Positions 39,212 through 48,569 of a stretch of 62,305 bases of DNA are shown here, in pieces (the stretch's first letter is position 1; every line of letters begins with the position of its first letter). Below the pieces are notes generated by a model. It had not been told where the DNA came from, ran no database searches, and saw nothing but the letters and a program-made list of their open reading frames with translations. Both the position numbers and the translations under genes were made by a program. Origin of the DNA: a virus; the IMG/VR virus record IMGVR_UViG_3300020183_000076, positions 1-62,305 of that record. One strand, given 5' to 3'.

Positions 39212-39696
39212 TGTAAAACAACAAGTCTTCTTGTTGAATGAGGAATGAACCCGGGGGTATCAACATGACAAAACTTCATATCTATTGATGCAACAAGAGT
39301 CTTTTTTGTATTTTTCATTATTAATTCAAATTGATCAACACTCGGTTGATGTTCTATTGAGTGTTCAATTATGGTAATTTTTGATTCCTCAACAATCTTA
39401 AAAAATGAATCCCATTCATCTTTCTCGCCTTCAATTTCCAGACCGAGCGCCATGACACCAAAATTATCATCCAACAAATCACCATGTTCGTTAACCCATG
39501 CTGAAACTGTTCCATGATAGGAATCAACCATTGTTTTTAAAGGATCAATTGGTATTACATTATATGGGTACGCGCCCCCAATTGTTCTTTTATAAGCACC
39601 AACATCAATAATAAAACTTACATCAGATAAAAAATATTCTGCAATGTGATGTCTCAAAAGATACTCTTTTGATATTAAATATTCCCATCTGTCCAC
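39208..39696 (-). CDS. Methyltransferase-like protein
   Basis: A 162-residue protein. SFIIDVGAYK near the N terminus and NVIPIDPL after it resemble the SAM-binding strand and acidic loop of class I methyltransferases (FkbM-like). A canonical GxGxG is not present, so the call is tentative. The GTG start overlaps the upstream stop (TAGTG). Confidence 0.5.
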   Translation of the reverse strand: MDRWEYLISKEYLLRHHIAEYFLSDVSFIIDVGAYKRTIGGAYPYNVIPIDPLKTMVDSYHGTVSAWVNEHGDLLDDNFGVMALGLEIEGEKDEWDSFFKIVEESKITIIEHSIEHQPSVDQFELIMKNTKKTLVASIDMKFCHVDTPGFIPHSTRRLVVLQ

Positions 39697-40301
39697 TACT
39701 TGCCAACTCTCGGCATTATTAAAGCAGTTCCACACCCAACCGCAAAATTCACCATATCATGACCGTTTTCTTTTGCCCAATCAACAGCGGCGTAGTAAGA
39801 GCCAATGGTCGGATGATCCCCATCAGAGCTATTGTTTGTATCATGAACAGTTATAGCCCAAACCTTATGTTTGTTCATATTTCCACCATAATTATTTAAA
39901 TCTTTATATACCTGTTCGTATGAATGGTCTGCATCAACATGTAAATAATCAATTGAAGGGAATAAACCGTAACACTCATCTGTTGTATTGACAATCAGAT
40001 TTATTTCTGGATAGCCCTCTATGCCTGTCTCTGTGTACACGGGCAACCCCCAGGGACCAATATTTGCATCAATTAAATTAATATTAAACTGGCCGAGAAG
40101 ACCTTCTTCAATTAATGTTCTTTGCGCCTCTACCATTAACTTTGGAACAAAGCCAGCCCCCGAACCCAAGCACACAACACTACTGGCTCTTAACGAGTAG
40201 GGTAATGTGTAATAAAAAGATCCCATGCCTAAATGATTACCAACAGAACCGTGTGATTCTGACCATTTAGATGTTTTGATTATCTCCTCAAACCTTGACA
40301 T
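39696..40301 (-). CDS. Class I SAM methyltransferase
   Basis: A 201-residue protein: VVCLGSGAGFVPKLM near 40-55 is motif I, and IDYLHVDADHSYEQVYKDL near 115-135 is the signature of the Methyltransf_24 group, often acting on sugars or small molecules. It overlaps the polymerase end by 14 nt. AGGAAGATT ribosome site. Confidence 0.75.
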   Translation of the reverse strand: MSRFEEIIKTSKWSESHGSVGNHLGMGSFYYTLPYSLRASSVVCLGSGAGFVPKLMVEAQRTLIEEGLLGQFNINLIDANIGPWGLPVYTETGIEGYPEINLIVNTTDECYGLFPSIDYLHVDADHSYEQVYKDLNNYGGNMNKHKVWAITVHDTNNSSDGDHPTIGSYYAAVDWAKENGHDMVNFAVGCGTALIMPRVGK

Positions 40302-43300
40302 AATCTTCCTTTTTAAGAGATTTTCTTTCTATGTAATTGTCAATAGAAATTATACCATTCTCGTTTTCAATTTTGTATGAATCTAAGCGAGTTAATGTTT
40401 TTTGGTCCTCAATTTTATTGAGTCTAACAGCATACCAATTTCCAACCGAGACAACATGTCTAAGTTTTTTAAAAATTACAGGGAAAATAACAACCTTGAA
40501 GATTGAGTCTCCGTCCCAGCAGTAAAGGTTGGACATGTCTGTGCCTTTTGATGTGGTAAATGTCCTCTGATGGAATACATACATCAATGTCTTTTCATCA
40601 TTTACCAAACCCAAACCAGTGTTATACAACCACTCTTGTTCATGTTGCTTGCCTTTTGATATTTTCATCATTAGGTTGTATAAAGGAGTGCCGTGGTATT
40701 CATATGCATCACAAAAAGCATGCAGTGTCCTGTCACCTATTAATGCATAAACAAAATCTCTTGTTGCAAGTTCAGTATTTCTTTCTGCAAAAACTGTTGT
40801 TGAGCCTGAATGATCTTCAAATTCAATCCGCAAATACTGAGGTGTCTTTTTTGTAGACCGGACCACCGCTTTTACAAGAGTGAGAGGAGAATTTGTTTCA
40901 TGGAAATCAACAATCTCTCCCACAAGAGTGTCAATTTCGTTTGCCCCTCCAGTTTGCTTGAGAGAGAAACCCAAGATGGGCAAGTAATACTTTTCATGGT
41001 CATACTGAGAAGCATGACCGATTTCAGAAAACGCACCAACCTTGTCAAAGTTTTCTCTCAGTGTGCTCTTAACAGCTGTCTTGCGACATTTATTTGTGAA
41101 CTCTTCATAAGAATTAAAAGGTCTCTTTGCAAAAATTTCTTCAATAGCAGCTTTACCACAAGAAGCAACATTTGAAAGACCAAAACGAATTGCGTCACGA
41201 TCAATTGTGAACAACTCACCTGAGATATTAATATCTGGAGGTAATATCGTGATACCCATTCTCTGCGCTTCCATCAAGTATGCAGTAATCTTGTCAGTCG
41301 CAGTTTCGTTATACAGCAAAGCCCAAACAAACTCAACAGGGTAATGTATTTTTAACCACATCGTTTGGTATGAAAGCATTGAATAAGAAACCGCATGAGA
41401 TTTATTAAACATGTACAAGGCTGCCAGTTCAAACTCAGACCAAATTTTCTTTGCTGCAGTCTTTGTAATATAAGGATTGTTAATAAACTTCTCCTTAAAC
41501 TCATCAAAACCGGCAACATCCCTTTTCTTACCAATGATCTTCCTCAACTTGTCTGCTTCGGCCCATGTAAAACCAGCAATAAGCACCGCCATCTGCATCA
41601 GTTGCTCTTGGAAAATAACTGTTCCATAAGTTTCTGCAAGGACTTCTTTCACAACCTCATGAGGGTATGAAGGTTTAGCGTTGCCCTTCTTGCAGTCAAT
41701 GTATTTCTGCCCCTGCGAAAGAAGAGCGCCTGGCCTAACAAGGGCGTTGGAAACAACTAGGTCATTGAAATTGTCAATGCCCATTCTTTCAATTAAATTT
41801 CTATAAGCAGCGGCATCTGCTTGGAATACACCTACAGTATTACCAGAATTAAAATTCTCAAAAATTAAAGGGTCGTCTAGGGTTAGCGATGCCTTTCGTG
41901 TATCAATTCCCCTTGTTTCCTTAATCTTGTTTATGCAATCTTTAATCACAGAAACAGTCTTGAGACCAAGAATATCAATTTTAATTAGACCGACAGCCTC
42001 GGCATCTTCCATATCAAAAGCCGTAACAACCGATCTTTCACCGGTTGCCGAATCTTTACGGGTTTCAACAGGGCAAACTTCACTTAACGGTAACGAGGAA
42101 ACCACCATGCCAGCAGCGTGGACTCCAGCATTTCTAATCCGACCTTCAAGCATCCTTGCAGTTGTCGGAATATCTGGATATTTCCGACAGAAGATTTTAC
42201 CCTTCTCTGTTGCAACCAGTTCATCAATGGTTTCAAAGTATGGGGTAATAGCATTGATTTCTTGATACGGAACCTGAAAGACTCTAGCAACATCCTTAAC
42301 TGCTGACTTTGGTTTGAACTCTCCATATGTCGTGATAGCTGCAACATTATCTGCACCCCAACGCTCTCTTAAATAATTACGGACCTCACCACGGCGCTTG
42401 TCCTCAAAATCAAGGTCAATATCTGGGTAGTCGTTTCTTTCCGGATTGATGAATCTAGAGAACAGAAGCCCATACTTAATGGGGTCTACAAGAGTAATAT
42501 CCAAAAGGAATGCCAAAACAGAACCACCGACAGAACCACGACCAGGGCCGCGACCAATACCGTTATTGTCTGCCCATTTAACAAGATCCCAAACAATCAA
42601 GAAATAATCAGAGAACCCAAGATTGTTGATAATTGACAATTCTTCTTCAAGCCGAACCTTGTATTGTTCACCAAGACTCCTGTTCTTGATTGCAAACTCT
42701 GCAATTTCACGCAGATAATTGTTTGATTCAAGAACCTTGGAATATTTGGGAAGAAGATTGCGTTTTGTGACAACCTCGGCTGAACACTTCTCAGCAATCT
42801 CCATTGTATTTTCAAGGTATAGCACATTATCATAGCCAACCTCCCTAAACCAAGAATGAACCGTTTGGGCATCTGCAATATAAGGATTAATCTCATCAAA
42901 TCTTAAAAACCTCTGAGGATACATTGCATTTATCTTGTCCACAAGGTCATGCTTGTGGTCGCTTACTGAGGTAATATTGGCTTGGGCAATTCTAATATCT
43001 GCAGCACTTAATGAAGGGTACTGAGACACCATTAGAAGAACCTCTTCGGCTCCACGGTGGCTGTGCGTTGGAAAATGGCAGTCAGCCGTAGCAACAACCT
43101 TTTTGTTATAGGTGTTGGCCAGTTTGATTAGATTGTCATTGAGGTTTTTTGAGTTCCATGCTTGGATTTCGTAATAAAAGTCATCTCCAAAGATTTTGAT
43201 AAATCTCTCGGACAATTCTTCAGCCCTGGCATAATTACCAGCCTCAATTGCCTTTGAAATTGCACTGGCCATACAACCAGAAAGGGCAACAATATCGCCC

Positions 43301-43683
43301 CTGACCATCTGCTCTAGAAGAGCAAAATCAATGCGTGGTTTATAATAAAAGTTTTTGGTCCAACCCAATTGAGACATTTTGAAAAGTTTGTTTAAGCCCT
43401 CATTATTCTTTGCAAGAAGGATGAGATGAAAACGCTCGTACTTTGTTTGTTCGTCTTGACCAATTGAGGGGACAAAATAAGCTTCAATGCCAAAAAGGGG
43501 TTTTACATTATTCTTACGACACGCATCCTGAAATTTAAGAACTCCACCCATCGTGCCGTGGTCTGTAATTGCCGAAGCAAATTGACCGTTTGTACTTGTA
43601 ATCTGTGCAATTTCATTTGGCGTAGACATACCATCTAGCAATGAATATTCGCTGTGACAGTGCAAATGCACAAAGTCAATCAT
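40288..43683 (-). CDS. dnaE: DNA polymerase III alpha subunit (DnaE-type)
   Basis: A 1131-residue C-family polymerase. The N-terminal PHP domain opens FVHLHCHSEYSLLDG. The palm carries PGRGS-x-GGS near 390 and YPDIDLDFED near 425-435 with the catalytic Asp pair; a GVFQ and a KSHAVSYSMLSYQT-x-W-x-K segment follow, as in bacterial DnaE. The C-terminal region has an OB-like domain. It is close to cellular length, unusual for phages, and would replace the host replicase. Confidence 0.92.
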   Translation of the reverse strand: MIDFVHLHCHSEYSLLDGMSTPNEIAQITSTNGQFASAITDHGTMGGVLKFQDACRKNNVKPLFGIEAYFVPSIGQDEQTKYERFHLILLAKNNEGLNKLFKMSQLGWTKNFYYKPRIDFALLEQMVRGDIVALSGCMASAISKAIEAGNYARAEELSERFIKIFGDDFYYEIQAWNSKNLNDNLIKLANTYNKKVVATADCHFPTHSHRGAEEVLLMVSQYPSLSAADIRIAQANITSVSDHKHDLVDKINAMYPQRFLRFDEINPYIADAQTVHSWFREVGYDNVLYLENTMEIAEKCSAEVVTKRNLLPKYSKVLESNNYLREIAEFAIKNRSLGEQYKVRLEEELSIINNLGFSDYFLIVWDLVKWADNNGIGRGPGRGSVGGSVLAFLLDITLVDPIKYGLLFSRFINPERNDYPDIDLDFEDKRRGEVRNYLRERWGADNVAAITTYGEFKPKSAVKDVARVFQVPYQEINAITPYFETIDELVATEKGKIFCRKYPDIPTTARMLEGRIRNAGVHAAGMVVSSLPLSEVCPVETRKDSATGERSVVTAFDMEDAEAVGLIKIDILGLKTVSVIKDCINKIKETRGIDTRKASLTLDDPLIFENFNSGNTVGVFQADAAAYRNLIERMGIDNFNDLVVSNALVRPGALLSQGQKYIDCKKGNAKPSYPHEVVKEVLAETYGTVIFQEQLMQMAVLIAGFTWAEADKLRKIIGKKRDVAGFDEFKEKFINNPYITKTAAKKIWSEFELAALYMFNKSHAVSYSMLSYQTMWLKIHYPVEFVWALLYNETATDKITAYLMEAQRMGITILPPDINISGELFTIDRDAIRFGLSNVASCGKAAIEEIFAKRPFNSYEEFTNKCRKTAVKSTLRENFDKVGAFSEIGHASQYDHEKYYLPILGFSLKQTGGANEIDTLVGEIVDFHETNSPLTLVKAVVRSTKKTPQYLRIEFEDHSGSTTVFAERNTELATRDFVYALIGDRTLHAFCDAYEYHGTPLYNLMMKISKGKQHEQEWLYNTGLGLVNDEKTLMYVFHQRTFTTSKGTDMSNLYCWDGDSIFKVVIFPVIFKKLRHVVSVGNWYAVRLNKIEDQKTLTRLDSYKIENENGIISIDNYIERKSLKKEDYVKV

Positions 43684-44208
43684 TTAGTTCCAATCTAAAT
43701 CGTAAAGTGTTTCTATTGTTGGAAATTCGTTCCAGTGCGGCTCATTGTACCACTGCTTTCTCAGGTAAGCATTTACACCTTCATTCAAAAGAATTCTTAC
43801 TTCGTTCGGATTATCTTCAACAACAAAAGCCGGATTCAATTTTTCAATCACGCCGTGCTTCTCATGTATGTTTGTAAAAGAAACACTGGATGCTCCAACT
43901 CTCCATGTGTCCAGCCATTCATGAGTCGTCTTCATTGCAGCACTACAGCGCCTTGCTGTCACAATATGTATATCAATATTTTGGCTAAACCAGTAGTTGA
44001 TCTGGTGCCATGCGTCCGCGTATGGCTTTAAATTTTTCCAAAATATTGTGTTGTTGAATACGTTCATTGCCTCTGGATCATTTGAATCACTAATCAACCA
44101 ATGTGAATAGTCATAATCGGCCACGCCTTTTGCCATGAATATCTGGGATATGGGCGTATCAATGTCGGCAATAACGCCATCTAAATCTAAAACAATATTT
44201 TTCTTCAT
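43684..44208 (-). CDS. HAD-superfamily phosphatase / 5'-nucleotidase-like
   Basis: A 174-residue protein starting MKKNIVLDLDGVIAD, the DxDG HAD nucleophile motif. IHIVTARR supplies the motif-II Thr region and VVEDNPNEV the acidic motif IV. Nucleotide or polynucleotide 3'/5' dephosphorylation is plausible. The longer frame would start inside the GC hairpin upstream and is rejected. Confidence 0.78.
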   Translation of the reverse strand: MKKNIVLDLDGVIADIDTPISQIFMAKGVADYDYSHWLISDSNDPEAMNVFNNTIFWKNLKPYADAWHQINYWFSQNIDIHIVTARRCSAAMKTTHEWLDTWRVGASSVSFTNIHEKHGVIEKLNPAFVVEDNPNEVRILLNEGVNAYLRKQWYNEPHWNEFPTIETLYDLDWN

Positions 44209-44227
44209 AATTTTGGACAAGCAAATA

Positions 44228-44247
44228 GGGAGCCCCGAAGGGCTCCC
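44228..44247 (-). terminator. UUCG-capped hairpin
   Basis: A perfect 8-bp stem GGGAGCCC with its complement around TTCG (minus strand), in the gap between the candidate SSB and HAD genes. No T-run follows, so it may be a partial terminator or 3'-end stabiliser for the SSB transcript. Confidence 0.6.
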
Positions 44248-44261
44248 CATCGCCATTCACC

Positions 44262-44906
44262 TCACCAAGTGTCTTTTTCAATTTCTCCGGTTGTATAAAA
44301 CTTCTCCTGCTTCTCATAAGGAAGAGTTAAATACATATTTGTAAGATCATGATATGGCAAATTCTTAATTGAATCTGGCATTTCAGAAACCTCAAGAGGG
44401 ATCAGGCTGTAGTTTGTATCTGATGCACCTGAGCCAGTTCTAGAAATCTTATAGAACCGGTCTGTGATCGTACCAAACTCCTTGGCATACTCAATCAGAG
44501 TAAGACCAACATGGCGCTGATTAAAAGTCGTGTCAAGAACTCTCGGCTCCCAAACACCCGGCTCTGTCTCAACAGCAATGTTGATCAGAAGATGAGGCTT
44601 TGGTCTCCAAGCTTTATCAACAGTAGACTTCTCAGCAGCCCAGCAACGATAGTTGTACTTTTCTAAACCGGCAGTAGAGGCAGCCCTCCACTTCCAATTA
44701 ATTGGCGATGTAACAACCGGCACATTAATTGCAGTACCAGACTCATCGTCATAATTCTTAGCGTCCTCCGTCATTTCCTGACGGAATCTGATCCGGTACG
44801 ACTCTCCTGCCGACACCGTGAAATATTTCTTAACAGATGATTTTCCACCTTGTGGTGTGACCACCTGCTTTTCTAATTCATTTAAAGTTTTCATTGATTT
44901 AAACAT
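44262..44906 (-). CDS. Putative single-stranded DNA-binding protein
   Basis: A 214-residue protein with an alternating beta/aromatic pattern (YRIRF, W-K-W, Y-N-Y-R-CW) and an acidic-aromatic end. Position between DnaG-type primase and DnaE-type polymerase is where phages encode SSB. No zinc motif or classic OB signature can be confirmed by eye, so this rests largely on context. Good GGAGAACAAC ribosome site. Confidence 0.5.
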   Translation of the reverse strand: MFKSMKTLNELEKQVVTPQGGKSSVKKYFTVSAGESYRIRFRQEMTEDAKNYDDESGTAINVPVVTSPINWKWRAASTAGLEKYNYRCWAAEKSTVDKAWRPKPHLLINIAVETEPGVWEPRVLDTTFNQRHVGLTLIEYAKEFGTITDRFYKISRTGSGASDTNYSLIPLEVSEMPDSIKNLPYHDLTNMYLTLPYEKQEKFYTTGEIEKDTW

Positions 44907-44915
44907 GTTGTTCTC

Positions 44916-45848
44916 CTATATTGTAAGTTTTTTGTTTTCAATTATGTTTTGTATTTGTTGTTTGTTCATCTCACCTGGGTCTTTAAGCCCAGTTGAGTTT
45001 TCCACCGTGTAAATCTCTTTACCACGGCAGAGATCTATTATAGCACATTTCATTGCCTCCCCTGCCTCGTCGTTATCAGAAAAAATTATGATTGAATCAA
45101 AATACCTTTTCATCATCTTGACTTGGCTGGATGTTACTTGTGCTCCAAGAGTTGACACAACATTTGGATAACCGGATTGATGAATTGCCATAGCATCAAC
45201 ACTGCCTTCTGTAATTATACAACTGTTAAAGGATTTGGCGTTCTGGAGATTGAAAAGGTAATCAGCCCTACGAAAACCACGGTTATAAAGATATCTAGGT
45301 TCTTGATCCTCACGAATTGCCCTGCCGATGTAACCGACCAGTTTATAAGACTGATCCCTTACTGGTATTACGATTCTTTCTTTAACTCTGGAAAAGCCGA
45401 CCTCAAAGTATTCAAGGGTTTCAAGAGTAATGCCTCGATTTGTGATCCCCTGCAATAACACAACATCTTCTTCTTTTGAAAAATCAATTTCAATATCAAC
45501 AATGTCCAAGTCTTCTGTATGCTCTTTTTTGAAAAAACCTTTTTCTATCTCTTTCTTAAGAGCAATCGGATCTAACTTGATATCTTTACCGTATGGCTTG
45601 CCAGTTAATGCTTTGTAAAGTTGTCGGAAATTTCCTTTCTTGCCACAAGATGGGTTGAAGCATTGCCAAAGCCCAGTTTTCCTATTGATATAGAACGCAG
45701 GACTATTTCTGTTTTTGTGAAAAGGACAAAACAAATTAAACTCTTGTGATGTTTGAGATTCAATGCTAATAGAAAGTTTCTCTAACAACTCAAGAATCTG
45801 TGATTCCATATCAAATATTGAAAATGATTTGAAATTTGAAGATTTCAT
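44916..45848 (-). CDS. DnaG-type primase
   Basis: A 310-residue primase. Zinc-binding CHC2 module near residues 40-75 (FCPFHK ... WQCFNPSCG). TOPRIM domain: the ITEGSVDAMA box with catalytic Glu, then STLGAQ and IIIFSDNDEAG with the DxD pair. Shorter than host DnaG because the C-terminal helicase-binding domain is missing. It should make primers for the helicase and polymerase encoded nearby. Confidence 0.9.
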   Translation of the reverse strand: MKSSNFKSFSIFDMESQILELLEKLSISIESQTSQEFNLFCPFHKNRNSPAFYINRKTGLWQCFNPSCGKKGNFRQLYKALTGKPYGKDIKLDPIALKKEIEKGFFKKEHTEDLDIVDIEIDFSKEEDVVLLQGITNRGITLETLEYFEVGFSRVKERIVIPVRDQSYKLVGYIGRAIREDQEPRYLYNRGFRRADYLFNLQNAKSFNSCIITEGSVDAMAIHQSGYPNVVSTLGAQVTSSQVKMMKRYFDSIIIFSDNDEAGEAMKCAIIDLCRGKEIYTVENSTGLKDPGEMNKQQIQNIIENKKLTI

Positions 45849-46011
45849 TTTTTCTGTCGTAGTCTGTTTTCAGCACAGTGTTTTTAAATTCTCCGTGCTG
45901 AGAGCGCCATTCATCCTCAATCCAAGGTCTAAGCCTTATAATAGTTTCAATATCTTCGGCTTCACCTGAAATTGCTTTCTTAGGTATTAAATATCCCATT
46001 CTTCCTGCCAT
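45811..46011 (-). CDS. Small hypothetical protein
   Basis: A 66-residue basic/acidic mixed protein bridging helicase and primase genes, overlapping both. A second ATG four codons in (MGYLIP) has an equally plausible ribosome site. No recognised domain. Confidence 0.55.
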   Translation of the reverse strand: MAGRMGYLIPKKAISGEAEDIETIIRLRPWIEDEWRSQHGEFKNTVLKTDYDRKNEIFKFQIIFNI

Positions 46012-47204
46012 TTCCCTGTTTCAAGGTTCCATCTTAAAAAGAAACCAAATTGTGTTGATCTTCTGACTTTTCTAGATACGATCTGGAACAGGTCGGAATT
46101 ATATTCACGGTGGATAGCAAGCACTAAGTCAGCGTCGTAAGCTAACTGCTTGCTCCAAGCAACCTCTTCTAATTCCGGTGGTCTTTCGGAGTGACCATCG
46201 CTCATTGTTACAGCAGCAACATCAACAATTGGCACACCATTCTTGACTGCCATTCTTTTAAAAGCTTTAGATAAATTTTTGGCTTTCTCTGTCTCATTGC
46301 GAGCACCAGAAGCGTCATCAAATAGACCGTGATAATCAAGAATAACAATGTCTGGTTTATACTGATCTATTTTTGCCTGCACCATATTCTGGTCTGCTGT
46401 TTCAAGACCCTCAGATGTGACAAGATGAATAGCGTGCTTACCATCAAAAGTCTCCTCAGCCCATTTCTCATAAGGCTCAACAACAGTTGGATTGGCCCTT
46501 ACAAGATCTGTATTAGTAAATACACCACTGCCGTTTGTAAGTAAAGTGTCTAGCCTGTGGCCTTCCTGCTGTTTATTCATTTCTAATGAAATAATTAAAG
46601 GTCTGTAGCCTGCGCGCCATGCGTTTACTGCGAACAGTCTTGCAATAAAAGACTTACCAACTCCAGTCCATCCCAGCAGGACAATAAAATCACCCGGTTG
46701 CCAACCGCCAAATTGCTTATCAATAACATTGATACCACTAGGGATACCCTGCAATTCGTTATTGCCCCTCTTGGCTCGCTCTCTTAAATCAACAACCCTG
46801 TCCTTCCACTCACCAGCAAGATCAGTATCTTTGAGGTTGCTGGAGAATTTATAAAGTTGTAATGTGTTCTCCATAAGATACGCCAGCGCCTCTTTGGGAC
46901 CAAGATCACCAAGAAGCGCATTTGCTCTAGAGACAATAACCCTAGTTTGATAAGACAAAGACTCTTTCTTTGCCTCATCTATATAATATTTTAGTGGTTC
47001 TGGAGTTGCATAAAACTCAAACTCAGGATGGTGCTGTTTTACAGTTTCTTTTGACGGAACTTTTTTGTGCTCATCATAATGATTGGTAATAAAATTCCAA
47101 ACATCTCTATACTCTATAAAGACATTTTCAATGCCTTCGTTTACTGCCGTAACATAATCATTTGTTTGCATTAAAGAATTCAACAAACGTACTTCGTAAT
47201 TCAT
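45987..47204 (-). CDS. DnaB-type replicative helicase
   Basis: A 405-residue protein. Residues about 150-180 carry GIPSGINVID-x-x-FGGWQPGDF and GWTGVGKS, the DnaB/RecA Walker A, then IISLEM, IVILDYHG (Walker B) and a C-terminal SRKVRRS arginine-rich strand. The N-terminal domain is short and helical. It should unwind DNA ahead of the DnaE-type polymerase. Confidence 0.9.
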   Translation of the reverse strand: MNYEVRLLNSLMQTNDYVTAVNEGIENVFIEYRDVWNFITNHYDEHKKVPSKETVKQHHPEFEFYATPEPLKYYIDEAKKESLSYQTRVIVSRANALLGDLGPKEALAYLMENTLQLYKFSSNLKDTDLAGEWKDRVVDLRERAKRGNNELQGIPSGINVIDKQFGGWQPGDFIVLLGWTGVGKSFIARLFAVNAWRAGYRPLIISLEMNKQQEGHRLDTLLTNGSGVFTNTDLVRANPTVVEPYEKWAEETFDGKHAIHLVTSEGLETADQNMVQAKIDQYKPDIVILDYHGLFDDASGARNETEKAKNLSKAFKRMAVKNGVPIVDVAAVTMSDGHSERPPELEEVAWSKQLAYDADLVLAIHREYNSDLFQIVSRKVRRSTQFGFFLRWNLETGKWQEEWDI

Positions 47205-47512
47205 TCTTTCATCATTCTGTCGTGAGTGTCCTTAACAATTTGCATAAACATGTTCTTAGACTCTCGTTCTTGCTTTACCTTGTCTGTAATTTTTTTAGAC
47301 TCAACCGCAAAATCAAAAATAAGAAACGGTCCTGGTCTTGATTTTACGAAATGGGTTATGGAATCAAACAACAACCCTGAGTCGTAGTGTTCGGCTAATG
47401 CTTGAGCAACAGCCTCTTGCCTCGGTGAATCTGGAATAAATAATTTATTTGATTCTCTGCAGGATTTTTCTAAGAACAGAAGAAGATCTTGTCCTGTTGT
47501 TCTGTCGCTCAT
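47201..47512 (-). CDS. Hypothetical protein upstream of helicase
   Basis: A 103-residue protein starting MSDRTT after a perfect AAGGAGGTTGAAA site that lies inside the WhiB gene. Helical, with no recognised domain. Its place just before the helicase would suit a loader or accessory factor, but nothing else supports that. Confidence 0.65.
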   Translation of the reverse strand: MSDRTTGQDLLLFLEKSCRESNKLFIPDSPRQEAVAQALAEHYDSGLLFDSITHFVKSRPGPFLIFDFAVESKKITDKVKQERESKNMFMQIVKDTHDRMMKE

Positions 47513-47750
47513 TTTCAACCTCCTTCCAAGTGTAGTTTAGATATTCAAATTCAGAAATACCACCGTAAGTTCCATAAATGTCTCCAGAATTCCATGCATA
47601 TGTAAAGCACTCTTTTCTTACTGAACATTCATTGCACACTTGAACGGCTTGTTCTATTTCTGATTTTTTGTATGAAAACCAAATACTTCTATCTTTGTGT
47701 TCAAAACACAAAGCTTTAGATTTCCAATCTTGCGTATTACTGCTTTTCAC
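47445..47750 (-). CDS. WhiB-family iron-sulfur protein 2
   Basis: A 101-residue protein. Cys at 15, 39, 42 (CNEC) and 48 match the WhiB cluster ligands, followed by GTYGGIS in place of the GVWGG turn, and a basic tail. GTG start overlapping the upstream stop. Its last 68 nt overlap the next gene in another frame. Placed in the replication block, unlike the first WhiB. Confidence 0.88.
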   Translation of the reverse strand: MKSSNTQDWKSKALCFEHKDRSIWFSYKKSEIEQAVQVCNECSVRKECFTYAWNSGDIYGTYGGISEFEYLNYTWKEVENERQNNRTRSSSVLRKILQRIK

Positions 47751-47943
47751 TGTCTAACTCTTGGAGTTTGGCTTCAATTTGGCTGTCAATTGAATCCCAA
47801 AGTCTCTTCCAAGCGTCTTCATCTTCAAGCGAAGTCGCCTTGCATTTAGCACCAGCATCAAGCCTTAGCGATTCGTAATTGCCAAGATTTTTGGTAATAC
47901 CAATGGATGCCCAAATCTCCACTTCATTTGTATTCTCTGCCAT
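47737..47943 (-). CDS. Small acidic protein
   Basis: A 68-residue protein ending in a charged helix (AWKRLWDSIDSQIEAKLQEL). No recognised domain. Start just after the MerR-like gene. Confidence 0.65.
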   Translation of the reverse strand: MAENTNEVEIWASIGITKNLGNYESLRLDAGAKCKATSLEDEDAWKRLWDSIDSQIEAKLQELDSEKQ

Positions 47944-47944
47944 G

Positions 47945-48376
47945 TCATTCCCTTGTTTTTGCTTGGACCTTCCGAGAAAGGTTTTGTATTGTGTATTTTT
48001 TTGTATTTACAACTGGTCTACCAGGTGTTCTGGTGTTGAAAAATTCAACCATGATGTAAACATCCTCCTCAGTATAGTAGCGCCAATTGCTATAACCGGG
48101 GCATCCGCCCCCAAACTTTTTTGCTTCAGGGATAAGAAATTTTTTTTCATATTTTCTAAGAGTATCAGGTCTTTTTTCCACAATCTTAGCAACTTCACCA
48201 ACAGTATAAATTCTATATAGAATTATTTCGTGACCAACAAAAGGAATTTCAATAATTTCTTTGTTATCAAGTCTTTGTACATAAATTTTATTTATCCTCT
48301 TGGATATTTTTTTTAATTTAACGATATAATTTGAATATGTATAAAATTTATTAGTAACAAGAGCATTATTAATCAT
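47945..48376 (-). CDS. MerR-like helix-turn-helix protein
   Basis: A 143-residue protein. From about residue 55, YTVGEVAKIV-x-x-RPDTLRKYEKKFLIPE is a MerR/excisionase-type winged HTH, then a wing with W-RYYTEEDV. The basic N-terminal third is unrecognised. Probably a sequence-specific regulator. AGAGGCAGAA ribosome site. Confidence 0.75.
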   Translation of the reverse strand: MINNALVTNKFYTYSNYIVKLKKISKRINKIYVQRLDNKEIIEIPFVGHEIILYRIYTVGEVAKIVEKRPDTLRKYEKKFLIPEAKKFGGGCPGYSNWRYYTEEDVYIMVEFFNTRTPGRPVVNTKKYTIQNLSRKVQAKTRE

Positions 48377-48567
48377 TTCTGCCTCTTATAACCACTATTC
48401 ATCTTAGAGACAAAATCTTTCAAAAAGGATAATTTTACATCTCTAGTATCTGCACATATGGCACATGTGATATCAATGTAATACTCACCAGCAAACCAAT
48501 ACTCTTCTCCTGCAAACTTTGGTCCACCGCATTTGGAACACTTAAACCTTAGACCTTTGATGTTCAT
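48373..48567 (-). CDS. Zinc-ribbon protein
   Basis: A 64-residue protein with FKCSKCGG near residues 9-16 and CAICAD near 36-41, a classic double CxxC ribbon, and a basic tail. ATG used; a TTG two codons earlier overlaps the upstream stop. Confidence 0.7.
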   Translation of the reverse strand: MNIKGLRFKCSKCGGPKFAGEEYWFAGEYYIDITCAICADTRDVKLSFLKDFVSKMNSGYKRQK

Positions 48568-48569
48568 AA

